In this document: positions 50,822 through 64,000 of the stretch, piece by piece
How the letters are laid out: each line of letters begins with the position of its first letter
How positions within the stretch are numbered: the first letter of the stretch is position 1
NCBI RefSeq assembly: GCF_021155765.1
Contig: NC_060112.1
Location: 17,050,001 to 17,114,000 of the forward strand
Direction of reading: 5' to 3'
Source: Diprion similis
Lineage: Eukaryota > Arthropoda > Insecta > Hymenoptera > Diprionidae
Length of the DNA: 64,000 nucleotides
Notes under the pieces: model-generated
Seen by the model: only the letters and a program-made list of their open reading frames with translations
What the model was told of the DNA's origin: nothing
Databases searched by the model: none
Position numbers and translations under genes: made by a program

Positions 50822-53800
50822 ATGCTGCGGTCTCCCGAAGGACGGGATTGAGCCAAGTGACGTTAGTGTTTCCGTACGAGCTAGCAGAGTTCGTCGATAT
50901 CCTTAAGGATGTCGTTGACCCGGTTGTCTCCTCGCGTCCACCCGCTGTACTACTGACATCCGGCAGTTTTTGAATGGCGTAGAATTCTCCTGATCCCCAT
51001 TATCGCGTACAGTGCCCAGCGTGTTCTCCGGCTGGACCGTTTTGCCGAGCATTTTCACGGTGCCTGAAATATACGTACTAAGCTTTTTCCAACAATTCTA
51101 CAACGTCTCTTCTACACCGACATCTGGGACTTTGTCTTCACTTGTCGTCGAATCCACAGTCTGTGTTGAGAAAAGGCTACCTCAGTGGATTTTTCAAGTC
51201 TTTGAAGATGTTTCTGAATTCCCAATTCCAAAAATGATCAAAACTATTACACATGTTGTTTAAAATTCCATAATTACGATTCTGTTTTTACTATTACGAA
51301 ATTAATTTGCCGTGGTTTTCAAAATTGTATCTCTTTATACGTGCCCTTCAAAATCTAGGGAATTCTTATTTTGACGGGCGGGCAATACTCATATAATTAA
51401 TGGCGAACGCTTTTAATTTTCTGAGTTTCGTGAAACTCCAGACCTTGACGCGATGAAATATAAGAAAACCAAACGCGCTTCGAGGCTCGTTCGAGGTGAT
51501 CGTGACTTGGCGTAGGCCACCAACGATAGCGTGCTTCTTGGTGCACATAAATATCTGAGTTAATTGTCCGCCCTGGAATAAATCCCATCGCGGAAATGTT
51601 GAACCGGAGCAAGGCATACGGTATGCATGCAACGGCTTCTCCGGGTGTTCGCTGCAGGCTCAGTTTGAACCTCGAGTCTTATAAACCATGCTCAACAAAA
51701 ATAAAAAAAAATAAAAAAAATGAGAACAGGAGTAAATAAGCACACGGATTTCGTCGAGACACCCTGTACTTTTCCGTGTAGCTGCAGGATCGGGTTATTA
51801 ACTGAAAGAACCTTTTGCCCAGCTGAGCGTTCCGACGATGCTGACTGTGCGAAAGGTCGTTGGGTACGTATAGCTGGCTACACTGTCCTGCTAATTAGCT
51901 TATCTTGAAACGTATTCAACTACGGTAACTGCGATAAATGGTACGGCTTCGTTGCGTTGGTATCGGAGTTTTGCTAGGCAAGCCTCGGTGCGCGATGAAA
52001 GCAAGAGGAGGGGCCTAAGAATTGCATGTCTAATTAGCGTAAATATCATTCCGACACGTGAGTAATTAAATCGCAGTTCTTTGCACGCACCGTATCCAGA
52101 GTTTCGAAACCAGGAGAATTCTCTTTGCCTTGTTAAACTTTTGTCTATTCCCGAATTTATCAAATTTTTCTTTTCTCTCCTCGAAACTTTTCCCCGAAGT
52201 TTTATATTCTCTTTATTTTTATTTTTCACTATATTCACGCGAAGAGTTTAACGCTACAGCCTCGGCTATGGCCTTAAGTAAATTTTGATGAAACTTGAGA
52301 AATATAAGGTACCTACTTTGCCTTAACGTGATGGTATATAAGACTAGCTAGTCACTATGAAGTGGAGTAGAGTTCTTGTATTAAACCGACCCAGGCTCGC
52401 AGCTCTTATATCTCCGTATCTTTTCCATCCTAATATAATCGGACCTCAAATATCTTTCCCCATAGCTTGTTGCTTTGCAAATACTTTCACGTCGATAGAG
52501 AAGATAAGAAAGTACCCTGTCAATCGGTGGCATGGTTACTGGTAAGGAGCTGCACTGCACAAAATAGAAATAAAAAAAAATCATGAAGCCTTAAGTTCGC
52601 TACAGTAGATCGCAATAATAGATGAAGTGAAAAAAGAGAAAGGAAAAGTGAGAAATGAGAAAGGCGAAAAAGCGTCACCGCGGGTTATCGGTCGACCTGC
52701 AACTTAAACGCGTATACACCCACAGCCTTCTGGAGAAGTTAAGGACGCCCCGCTGTTCTTCGATATCTGCAAGATGTATATACCACACCCCACAGAGGGT
52801 TGTGCCTTCCGGTTGTGTTCATGGGCTTCCTCCAGTTCCGGGATATCCACCGAGGGTTCGGATCTAGGGCTCTCACGTCCTGTATTATCGCTTCGTGAGT
52901 CCTCTTCGAGGGCTTACAAAAAGCTATTGTACCTTGACTTTAAGATTTCACGCTACTTCCGTTTATTTTTTCTATGCCCTGTGCCGCGTCATGAATAGCA
53001 CCCTTTTGTATAAAGTTTGACGGATCAATCGGTGAACCGTTTAGTTCCCTTTCGGCGACGAGAATCGTGGGTACCAGTTCCGTCTCGAAAGGACAACTTG
53101 GATCGATCCCTTCTCATTGAGAAGCCTCAATTTTTTCATCTTATTATAAATCATCCGCGAATAACGACCGTTCATCGTCGTATTTATCAGCGAATCTCAT
53201 GCAGTAGAAATTCTGCCGTTCAATCCAAGATCAAGATTTCAGCTTGAACTGTCTTATTTACAATTTTCTATTCCAGCAACAAATCGAAGCACAAAACATC
53301 CGCTGATACGAGATTACTTTTGATTGTAGTCACTGTAACGGTCAAGCCAAACACACAGATATCGGCTAAACCGAACCCGCCGTACCGTATCGATCAGGGA
53401 GGTGTGATCGCTTTCCGGTGAACACCGGTAACCGGAAGCCGACACTCCGGAGTTTGGTTCTCCTGTAAGCCGCTGTACTTCCGTACGCTGATAATGTGCC
53501 ATCGAGTTTAGCCCAACTTGTAGGCTTCCCGCTCTTGTCCACGTTATTCAAATTTATGTGTGCACGAGAGTGCGGGAAAAAAGTTGGAGAAGTAAAGAAG
53601 CGCTAACCCCGTACCCGCGGAAGGTGTTCGCTTTCCATAAATTCATCCCTCGTTAAATAGGCAGCAATCGTGACGTACGTGCGCGAGGTCGCGGCACTTT
53701 ATCATAGCTTACAGAGCCTCGTTTACAGTGCAAGAGCACTGCGTTTCTCCTATAAGGACTTTTCGGTGTAGTACCAGCTCGTAAAGGGGTAGTCGGCTGC

Positions 53801-56800
53801 ATAACGTTGTTCTCACATCTTGAAACACAGTATCTTGGATAGGATGATTCGGTTTCAAAGGTGGAAGTAGAGTGTGCTTGTACATAGAGTGTGAGAGATA
53901 CTCTAGTACTCACAGTCTCTGTGCTTCGAATGGTTATACATGCAGACGAAGCTTTTCCATTCCTTTCGAAACAATTTCGGGTCGACGATTTACCCCCAGA
54001 GTGCAGCTAACTGGCTGATCTTATTTTCATGAGTTTCACGATTCTGAATTTGGATACTTTCGACTCAATTTCACAGTCAATCGTTTTCTTCGGCTATCTC
54101 GACTGGGCCATTCACAAAATTGTCACGGTTTTCTGTATAATCGTGACCTCGGGATCAATGCTTTATTTTTTAATGAGAGTCTGAGTCTGGATTGGAGTCT
54201 GAGGGTGGATTTGGTCACATGTATACACATATATTGATACATAATGCAGAGAGAAGCAAACAGTAAAAGTTTCGATGCGGTCCATTCAGTTCTACATACA
54301 TATATTCAGTTTCGTCGAATATGATTTTACAGGCTACAGACCGAGTGCTAAAACTTTTTTTTTAAGTCATCAGTCGAACAGACTTATTTTCAACGGAATA
54401 CCGAACAGTTTATTTGTTTTTATAGTACCAGAAGTGCTTTCGCTCAAGGTATGACGGAGTCGCTGGATCTATCGCTGACTTTTACCAGCTCCGGCGAATA
54501 ACTCTAGTTTTATCGATCTACCCTACATTTCCTTTATCCATCTACTCTTTTCTTTCATTCATTTTTCTCTCATCCTGTTTTCGTGCATGCCAGAATTCCG
54601 CTTATCTATAATGTTTATGTTCACCTTGTCGCTTTGCATAATATAAAGTCACTACCTCAATTCACAAACTACGTCAGCCCGACGTCCTTTATACTCATTA
54701 CTGCACTGATCCTCGTACAATTGTAGTAGAATACGTTGGCACATAGTATGCATTGAAACGAATTACTACTCACAGAATTACACCATCACTCATGTCTGGC
54801 GTCACATAATTCAACCCTAGAGAGAAAATCTGCATATATGGATGGTACAATTCTTACCCCATAAGGCATATGACTCGGATATTTCGGTTTATGAACGATC
54901 TTTTATACACGTCAGAAAAATTCTGAGGGTGTAATACTGTATAAAATTTTTTCAGCGATAACAATTTTCGATTCAAAGAGTGAGATAATGTATAATCAAT
55001 CCTATCAATCGATTCTCAACGTTGATACTCTGTCGAAGGAATTAAATTTTACCCTCTGCCAAACAAAGAATCCCGCTAGGTGTGCCATGTTTCGCCGCGG
55101 TATTAGCTGAACGAGACGAAATCGATTTGTCATTTGTCTCGCTTGCAGAGCCCAGCATTTATTCGCACTTTCCTGCTGCTGAGGTGGCTCCGGCTCACCC
55201 CCTTCATCCCCTTCAACCCCTTCATCACGCTCAGTTCTTACTCGTCCAGCTATGCTAGTATTTACCGGGTGTTTAGGCGTCATCGCCGCTGTTTCTCTTT
55301 CTGTTGCTACCTAGCACTCCTCTCAGGACTGATGTATTTCCAATATTCTTGCTGACTGAACGAACCGAGCACGCCAAGTATTCTTTGCTCGAACGTACTC
55401 TATGTTCGGCACGCTACCTTGTCGGTACCTACTATATACTTACTACTTGAACGTGGCCGCATCTTTTGAGATCCTCCTTTTGCACTTTTACTGCCAGAAG
55501 AAGTATAGAGAGGGGCGAGTAAATGGGCGATGGAAGCAGATGCTGGCTAGCCTTGAGAGACGTGCTGAAGGTATTCAGAGAACTGAACAGAACCGTTCTA
55601 CAAAACTTTTCTTAGAATTAGTGGAAAAATCTGCTTTTTAGACTTCTTTGATCGGTCAAAACTCTACGGGTAACGAGTCTTTGACCTCACGCTCTTCTAC
55701 TACCGTCTCGATGAACTTTCAGTGCCATAATTGCTCTCGCTGCTCTCCATTGAAAGACCTATGATTGAACTGGTGATTCCAAAAACGTATGTAAATGTGT
55801 GATTTAATTGAAGTATTGAAATTGCTGTCCTACAAAGGGAATTCGTTTGTTGGTTAAAAGCGCTAATCGTGTGTCTTTCGAGTTATTTGGAAAGCATTCG
55901 GTGAATGTGAGTAACAGTGACGTGGGCTTTTTGAATCTCACGAGCGTTGCATTGCTCCGGAAGCCTTGCACACTCGACATGTTCGACAGAGGAGGCAATT
56001 TTTTTTACAATGTCTTGTTCTGTAAAGCAAACTGGTATAGACGCTTAGACAGCGCAGTGTCACGAAAAGCTCAAGGGAGCGTGATCCTCGGTGCCGTTAG
56101 ACTGAAACCTTCTCCCCTTGAATTTCACTTACTTTTTTCAGGCGTGTACTTTTACTTCCCATTCTCAACGTGCTACTGACACTTTGAATTGATAATTCGC
56201 TTACGATTTGTGCCTCTAGTACCAGAGTGCCTTTGAGAAAATGAAATATTCCGTTTTAGAAGTTCCCGCGTAAAAAGTGAGACGCAGGCCATCTGCCTAG
56301 CTGCCGGAAGAAATATCGAAAAAGAAACGTCTAATGCGGGTAAAAAGAATTCCACTTATACACTTATATCCCAAAAAGTTGTTCAAATATTGGCGAACTC
56401 CCTACCATCAGAAAACCGAGCTTCAGAAGTGTGTATTCTTGGACCCCCAAGGCTATTTATCTTTCCCAATTTCGCAACCAGAAAACTCTGATCATTAGTC
56501 TACGTTCATTAAAAATAAATGTTCTCGCACGTGAAACCGGCCTAGGGGCTTAATTGGGATCTTTAATATCACTTAAAGAACCGACACACACCGATTAATC
56601 GGATTTCACAGTAGTTTCGCAAACACGTATCCTCAATTGAAACGAATTTGTATCATTAGTGACTATCAGGTAATTTATTCTCAATTTCCAAATAGCCGGA
56701 GATCTCGTTCCGTTGACTAAATTCACCCTTGAGCCGAGTGCAATCATTCTAATTCAAGTGAGAGCAGCTGGCTGTGTCGTGCCGGGGAAACGGTGATATA

Positions 56801-56808
56801 GTATATAC

Positions 56809-56840
56809 ATACACACACACATATATATATATGTGTGTAT
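56809..56840. repeat. Self-complementary AC-AT-GT repeat
   Basis: An AC run passes into an AT run and then GTGTGTAT, so the block is its own inverted complement and can form a hairpin. Confidence 0.85.
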
Positions 56841-57527
56841 AAACTGCGAGAATAGAGATGAAAGGAACACACTCGAGTTGGAGCAGTTGGTGTCTTTGAA
56901 GAACTTTTATTTGCAGACGCGGAGTGCTTTATCTATCTGCTCTGCATCTATAGGCGATTCGATGTTAAAACTCTGAATTACTCAAGTGTGATAATACGTG
57001 TTAGGACCCGTGCTATTGACAATATTATCCATTGGCGGTCTTGCTGGAACTACGGTTAACGATAAGCACAATATCCGACAAGCGGTTCGAAAGTTGTGTT
57101 TGTGAAAAGCGTTGGGTTAACTGGTGGCAAATTCCCGCGGGAATTAGTGGCTGACGTTGGTTCACACAAGACGGAAGTTACTTGACGTAACGAGTCGTTA
57201 GCGTAGTTATTTCCATGATCTGTTCGAGTTACGTTCTACATTGACCTGCTGTTCCATGAACCAATTATTGTAGGTACTACCCAATGAAAACGATGAGTAC
57301 GACAGACAGAAGGGAACAGGGTGTGAAGCAGCGTGGGCACCAAACTTCGCCGTGTTTTAATTGGATTTTCGAATCGGTAGTTTTCGGTTGTGGCTGCCTT
57401 TTGTTGACTGTACGATACTTGCTCAGTTCCGTTGTTTAGTGAGTTCGGTTCGTACACGGATGCATGGATTGAAAATTGCGCACTTGTGTCCACTTTGCGG
57501 TTGTAGTTGTGCAGAACGAGAGCGGAA

Positions 57528-57532
<5 letters not shown>

Positions 57533-57590
<58 letters not shown>
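57533..57590. repeat. (GA)n microsatellite, about 28 units
   Basis: The longest simple repeat in the window. On the minus strand it reads as (TC)n. Confidence 0.95.
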
Positions 57591-59017
57591 GGATGGAACA
57601 GAAAAAGGTAGAATTTGATTTGAATAACAAGGAACCCATAAGTCACTGGGACACGAAAAAGGACGTGGTTAGTCTTTTACTTCAAGTTGAAAAGTTTTCA
57701 TTTAAAAAAGCTGCCAGTTGTTTGTGAAGTTTAATTGATTCAAGCCAGTAGAACTACTAGATGGGTAGTACAGTTTTTCTTCCGCAATTGAAAAGTTGTA
57801 CACTTGGTTTGGTAGCTTCTCAGCAAACAAAACGTGACCGAAGTTCTCGGCAAGATTGATAAGGTTAATAAATGAGCCTAGATATATCTTATTTTACACG
57901 TGCTTTTGGCATTTATTACAATATATAAGTTATGATCGCTGCTACTCAACTTGGTTGCAAAAGCACTCGAATAAATCACTTTCTAAGAGTCTGCAGCGGT
58001 AACCGCACTTCATTACTCTGGAAAAAATTTCTGGCCGGTTGCACCCGAGGAAAAAAGGTATTGGGAAAATAACTATTTTTAAAACATGAATTCAGAGGAA
58101 ATATTCTCGGTAAATAATTATCTTATAAAGTTTGAACCACAAATTCGAACGACTTATGCTAATATGCAATTATACCTCGATTTATTAATTCATCAATTTA
58201 TTAACTTTCAAATATTACACCATGTTTAGAAAGAAATAACGACGAAACCTCCCCAGACAAAATCTCTCCTATAAAATCTCGCGATTTTGAAAAATTAATT
58301 TGGTTAAATTAAATTAAATTATATTAAATTAATTCAAAATGTACAAAATTCACGTTTAAATTGTGAATGGTAAATATAAATGTCTGGAGCAATAATTATT
58401 GGAGACATTTTGACTGCGGTCATTTTGTTCCAAGTAAATAGTGCGGTGACCGTGTGCAGCTTACCTGGGCAGTGAGATTTGGGTGAGATCTAATCGGTGG
58501 ACTAATGCTAGACGACTTTCTTGAGATCAGGAGACCTTACGTCGTCCTTACGTGGTCACTTAGAAAGTCAAGCTAGCCAAGATAGTGTTGCCACGGCAAC
58601 GTTCGAGCAGCCCTGGATTTGGGATTCGGACTAATTCCTTGGGGCTATTGAATGGCGGCAGCAAACGAAAATCCAAACTCGAGCCATGTGACATGGGCTC
58701 CAACTTACTTCGACCCTTCCTCAAGACTCTGGTTTATTTCGAACCTCATAACGGAATAGGAAAAGGGCCAACTTTAGATAGGACCGATGTGTACCGTCCT
58801 CAAACTTAGTTTCATGGTTCAATACGAAAATTGTTAGACAAATGACGACGTCCTAGCGGTATTCACCCAATTCCTGGCTTTAGTTATTTGTAAAAGATTT
58901 TACCCGTGAAAAACTTTAATGCATTGGAAGAAAATCGAACTTTTAGGTTCGTTGATCCGACGGGAGATTTCCATTCCTTTGAAAATAATGTATAAAAACT
59001 GAAGTTTGCAAACCTGC

Positions 59018-59131
59018 ATTACGTAGACGTTCAGCTCGCAGCCAAAAAGCAACTGACCATCCAAGGTAAATGCTAATTTTATAATCTTTTGTTAAACTCG
59101 GTTTTAAAAAAAACTATTTCAATTTCCGCAG
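59018..59131 (+). other. Candidate first exon and 66-bp intron of a small transcript
   Basis: A TATAAAA (58991-58997) lies about 27 bp before CATTACG. A GCCAAAAAGC...CCAAG|GTAAAT donor follows at 59065/59066, and a good acceptor (CTATTTCAATTTCCGCAG) ends at 59131. The intron would be 66 bp, typical for insects. No frame is open across the junction. The sequence after 59132 has a 56-codon frame without ATG ending near 59326, so this is more likely a non-coding or 5' UTR structure if it is real. Confidence 0.2.
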
Positions 59132-60396
59132 AGCAGGGTTGAATTGATCGGCTGAGTTCAGAGGTGAATGCGTCCGACACGCGTACGGTCTTGTGCATTT
59201 ATTTGGCTTTAAAAATACCACGTAGACCGAGTCTCGCTGGAAAATTGTGGAAGGTGAAATATACGCTGAGCGAAGACACATCGTACACAGTGGACCTTTA
59301 TAACGCGAGAGAAGTGTTATCACCGTGAAACATGGGAAAGCGGAAAAATTGAAGATTATTCACATAAATTCTCTCACCACCCTGCAGGTGCTAGGTCACA
59401 AATTTTGTAGGTATGGTGATGCGCAGGCATGTTGCAGGCTACCGTGCTACCGTTTCCGATAATAATGGATAGAACTGGAGTTGAATTGCCGAATTACATC
59501 ACTGCCATCCTCACCGCATGACGCGGCTATAAGTCTTCAACGTTTTTGCTACGGTGCAAAAAAGTTAACGGGAGAACCTCCCCGTTCGACGCACAGGCGG
59601 TGCAAAACATCCCGGGACGAAACTTTTAATTTCTTGACGTTGCATATATATGTATATTGGTACATATACCTACATCCCGCTCACGATATAGTCGTCAAGA
59701 AAACGTATTATTTCGCTGAGTCGAGTTTTCTAGAAAGAGATTAAAAAGTGAATGTGGTGAGACGAGAAAATAGAAGGTAAATGGAATGAAAAATAAAATG
59801 TCAAATAAACATCAACGATCCTAGTAACCGCAGTGATTCTAATTCTAATCGACTGTTTTTGACCTTTTATAGCCGCGCCTTTTGTCACGGATATTATTAA
59901 CCAAGTTGGTCACAAAAACCTTTTCAAAGCCTTTTCTTCCCCTCTTAGCAGCCATATATTTCTGGTAAGATATAGAAAGAGTATTCGATGGGGTCGAGAG
60001 AGTTTGGACTAGATTAGGACCTACTTCCGGTTCTCCGACGTTGTTCGCCGCGGTAGAAAACAGCGAACAACAGCCAAGCCTTAGCTCAACAAGACGTATA
60101 GTAACCGAGGAACCATTGTATCATACGACGGAGTAAGTGGGTCAACTGTGAGGAGGTGGTACGGAAGTATAAGGTGCTCGAGAATCTTGGATACTTGATT
60201 TCCTCGCGATATAATACTCGTACGTGCATGTGGAGTGATACGTGTAAGTCTATGTAGTCTGAAAATTCATGTAGAAATTCGTTTAGAATGGAATTGAAGT
60301 ACCAATAAGATTGAAAATTCATCAAGCCGGAGTTCCAAATAGTTATTATAATAACTCGAATAATTCGATCTTTCATGTAACTCGGAATAATTTCAG

Positions 60397-60539
60397 TTCA
60401 ATTGATTTTCCACAAGTTCCTCTAAATCGAATGAGCATCGTCACAATTTTTATATATTTTCATGGATACTGTTACCGTGTTCACGTTTTGTTCCAACGCC
60501 TTTCAACTGCCGATATTCCAACACTTTTGCCAATACCAG
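60397..60539 (+). CDS. Candidate internal exon, unknown protein
   Basis: The acceptor (GGAATAATTTCAG) and a strong donor (ACCAG|GTAAGA) enclose 143 bp: one base, 47 open codons, one base. The product includes RMSIVTIFIYFHGYCYRVHV, a hydrophobic, possibly membrane-spanning segment, then STADIPTLLPIP. The other frames are also partly open, and no partner exon was found on either side. Confidence 0.25.
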
Positions 60540-63500
60540 GTAAGAGTGTCTAGAAAGAAAATAATGTTCATGATAATAATAATGGTGATACTAATGACAA
60601 TACGCAAAGCAGCTTCCAATAACGTATTCAAGTCCCCGATGACGGAAGCTTTTCAAGTACTGATCCAGTTCAGTGGTTATAGTGAAGAGGGGAATGACCG
60701 TGGATCTTGTACTCGTTGGTACAGAAGTAGTTAGTTACATTGCGCGATTTACATTTTACGTAGAGAACTAGCAGAACACTGGCGAACAACTTGTACCATT
60801 CTTCGCATATACGTCGCAGGAAGCAACAGAGTATTTACTCCGATATTGTTTTAAATACATACAAACACCAATATTATGTACATGCGGTAGCACACCGGAC
60901 ATTTCAATACGAATTCCCGGATATCCGTAAGCAGTTATAATTAACCAAGATGGAAAACGTCGAAGAGAACGTGACCTTGTACTTCTAGCAGATTTGCAAC
61001 ACTAAAGCGACATTGTTGAGCCGAAAACGGTTTTAGGGTGAACAAAATTTCATGTTTCAATCTCATCTTCTTCGTACTAAATAAAAATCTTCTCATAAGT
61101 CGCTTATGCAGTAGAATAAGAGACACTTTACTGACAGCCAAGATAATCTCCAACAATACGGAGTCAAAAAATGAGAAACAACAATTATCTTGGTTTTTAA
61201 TTCATTTTAAACAGACAATGCACAACATAGTATTAATGCGAGCTCACCACCGTTACTCATGCAACGTGCACACGTGAATAACCGTGTACAAACGGAAAAT
61301 GCGAACATACCAGGACATGGAGATGCATATTCATTTCTCCCGTGTTACGTGTTAGTGCTCGACTAGGGGAGCGTAATACGAGCAAACAATGGTTATTCCC
61401 AAGACACTTGCAGCCTGCGACTAGGTACTCCTTGCCTGTTATACTCTTCTTTACTGTTTGCTTCATGCCCCCCCCCCTCCCCCCCTCGCCGGACCGTCCT
61501 GTCTCACATCGCATTGGGTAGTAAACCACCGGTATGCTACCTTACGACCCCGAAACAATTATCATAATGTAATTGATAAAGGGATGGACGGGTCATCCTC
61601 GTCTTTCCTCGCCGAGGACACCAAGGTGGATGATAGAGGGTGAACGACGTGGCAGAAGGCGGGGGTCGGTCGGATCGTGAAGTGAGGAAGCGGGAACCGG
61701 GAAACTCTGTTCCCAGGTTATTACTCGGTAATCCTTTCGAAACAACGCGGGGAGATTCGTTCGACGTGCAAAATCCTGGATCAGCCGTGTACCATCCGAT
61801 TACTCCGAGCTTTTTCTGTGTTCGAATCAGTTCCGTCGAATGATCGCTCGTAGCCGGGCTGAATAATATTTCAGTTATGTACTGCCGTATTGAGTTGACA
61901 CGATCCTCGAGCTAATGCTGCCGGAATTCTGTTTATTGTTCAACGATCATAATTCTCGAGTAATGCCAATTATCATCCTCCTACGATATTTGCGACCCGC
62001 TGTCGCGCGAATAAATTGCGGATGCAGTTAATGCGAGGTTGTATAAATTCTCAATAAGGGAAACTAAAATCAGACAATATGTTCTTGGTGGTATTCTAAA
62101 TGAAAGTGGATCAGAATCGTTGACTAAAAAAATGTAGAAAACGTAGAGAAGTTATGTTAGTCCTGACTGCACACGATCGATCATCGACGAACTACAGCCA
62201 AAACCCGTTACTCTATCTACTTGACTGATCTAAAAAATTGATAACGTCTCGTACTTTTGAAAGGAGTAAATGCAGAATGAAAATAAATATTTTCCTGAAC
62301 AACCATATCGAGCGGAGAAAAATGCTTCCTCGAGTTTTTATGTCAGTCGAGTTATTTGATCTGAAATTTGAGAACAGGGAAATGGGTAATAACCGAACTG
62401 CCCTGACTTGATATACGTTTCAATAAACTGCTGGACCGGAGAGCCTGACTTTGTACATAAATACGCGCTCAACTACACTCGAGTTGACTGGCCGCGCCAC
62501 GTGGTCGGGATGGCTCCACAGCCTCCATCCATTATGCAGCGTATTTTAAGGAGAAAAATCCCCATAACCAGAAAATATTCATACAAAACACTCTAATCCG
62601 GAGGAGCCTAGCCCTCCCCCCTGCCTCGGTCCGTTCAAAAACAAAGATTAAAAGCCGGGTTGCTCGAGGAGCCGGCAAGCCGGGTAGCATAACGGTGTTA
62701 GCCGGGCATTACAAGATAAACAGAGATTATCCCTTTTCCGGGCAGTTCACGCTTCTTTGCTTCATTCCTCTGCCCTTCTCGCGACGATCCCCGTTACTCG
62801 TTCTCGCTTCCCATTCCCGGTCCCGGTCCTCCGCCTCTTCACCAACACCCGCGCGAAAACCTCGAATCCCGTTCAGCCCCCTCGCTGAGGCCATGTAAAT
62901 GAAGCAGAGCTTGATACCCGCCGCCGGGGTAAAATTCTCTTAATGAATATCTATCGCCGAGAGGCGGTCGACGAAATTGTCTCCTGCACGTACCTACGTT
63001 GCGTGGAAATATAGGCACCCTGGTCGCGACCCAAAGCGACGATATAGTACATGTATACCTACCCAACACATGTATCGGCGCCGAGGGAAATTCGATTTCT
63101 GCAGGGTGCAGTCTCCGTCATTGCGTTATTGTCTCCTGACAAATCATCCAAACTTTGCGAGTCGCAAATGGCGCAAAACGCTGCAGAGCTCTTAGCTTCA
63201 GCTGCAGCTATAGCTGTATACATATATATATATATATATATATATAGACGCGTACAGGGATCTCGCCGTCCGCGTTTTGTCGATCCGCGTTTATCACAGT
63301 TCGTGTTTACTGGCCGTCCACCAAGGGTGGAGTGCTTGTTTGTACAACGACAGATTTCAGATTTTAGATCAACGGATTGAGTTTAACATAATTTACTGGG
63401 GTTTTACCCGACCGCATCGCTCAACGACGGAGGTACATTTCGACCCTAGTTTATTTTCTCCGACAAGTTTTGTCAGTGGTTCTTTTGTGGGGCATGATTT

Positions 63501-64000
63501 TATCGGTGAGTCGCAGATTTTACATCACACACCTGCCACTGCGGCGGGAAAGACGGATGGAAAGTATAACTCGGTACTCGGGGAAGATTTAACTTGCCGA
63601 GGAATTTCACGGGGCGTTTTCCGAACGTTAGTCCACCTCGTCGTTCAATGATTTACGTCATTACTAATGCTCTATTAAAGCGGGGCATAAATTCTCGACG
63701 TATTAAATCGCCACTATGATATCGTGCTGGCTTATAAAAAGCCTCGTAAAATATAGCGTTGATGGCGTGCTCCTTTTTAGACGCCTCTGAAACCGCGCCC
63801 TTAGATTCACCGATAACACCGCGAAATTACACCTTACCAATTATCATAATGTCATCGGTTTTAGACCGCAATTTTAACGACCAACGCTCGCAACGCGGTC
63901 AAACAACCGGCGAATTCAATCGGATTTTATTACACGCGTGTAGTAAACGGCAAACTTTTATATCAAGTCAAAAGTTTCCGGAGCCCGTAGGCAGCTGTTC
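60540..64000. other. Gene-poor right end
   Basis: No gene is recognised. Contains a poly-C/CT tract near 61468-61487 and a (TA)n run near 63219-63245. A frame ending at 63651 (124 codons) contains a GTGAGT donor but has no recognisable motif. Confidence 0.45.
63219..63245. repeat. (TA)n microsatellite
   Basis: Uninterrupted TA repeat of about 13 units. Confidence 0.9.

Larger units (their letters stand above)
46418..59017. other. Gene-poor stretch rich in simple repeats
   Basis: No gene is recognised. Contains the CT, octamer, CTTCCT, AC/AT/GT and GA repeats listed separately and a TTAAA-type run at about 58308-58333. Frames that look long here (47604-47948, 50619-50973, 57236-57646) are extended by repeats. 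Confidence 0.5.

Noticed and set aside
50619..50973. Overlapping + strand frames rich in Pro/Leu/Phe
   Set aside because: They are extended by the polypyrimidine tract, with no motif or conserved pattern.
57236..57646. 136-codon minus-strand frame
   Set aside because: It runs through the (GA)n repeat, giving an artificial Leu-Ser tract.
1..64000. tRNA, rRNA, CRISPR array, prophage or operon
   Set aside because: No cloverleaf with a GTTCGA-type T-arm, no rRNA-like conserved segment, no spaced direct repeats and no bacterial gene arrangement were found.

Overview
The window is animal nuclear DNA, most likely from an insect and probably a hymenopteran. It shows GT..AG introns, short internal exons, AATAAA polyadenylation signals, an AACCT-type telomere-like motif (near 1690-1715), many microsatellites, foldback mobile elements and no sign of CpG depletion. 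There are no bacterial operons, ribosome binding sites or CRISPR arrays. The species is inferred from general character only.

Left end (1-3000): the one securely identified gene is the nucleolar ribosome-biogenesis factor EBP2 (EBNA1BP2 family) on the + strand. Its large 3' exon (2049-2846) is followed by an AATAAA signal. A likely first exon lies at 1319-1399, but the conserved N-terminal block expected between the two was not found.

3000-7700: no gene was recognised. The stretch holds a 152 bp element with 25 bp terminal inverted repeats (3557-3708).

7.7-24 kb: the minus strand carries a multi-exon protein gene that I could not identify. Three internal exons (13615-13905, 11931-12036, 9239-9446) have good splice signals, coding-like codons and matching phases. 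Weaker candidate exons continue upstream (13946-13998, 14598-14650, 15054-15110, 18516-18621). A separate candidate terminal exon is at 19385-19564, and a GC-rich segment near 24 kb could be a minus-strand exon or a + strand promoter. A second foldback element (11551-11661) and a palindromic homeodomain-type site (9017-9039) lie in this region.

24-64 kb: gene-poor, with intergenic or long-intron character. It holds a 214 bp foldback element (33751-33964), simple repeats (GA, CT, CTTCCT, TA, poly-G, an 8-bp minisatellite) and a few low-confidence exon candidates (38563-39012, 59018-59066 with 59132 onward, 60397-60539). No exotic new system is evident. The best leads are the unidentified minus-strand gene, the odd EBP2 N-terminus and the hairpin-forming elements.
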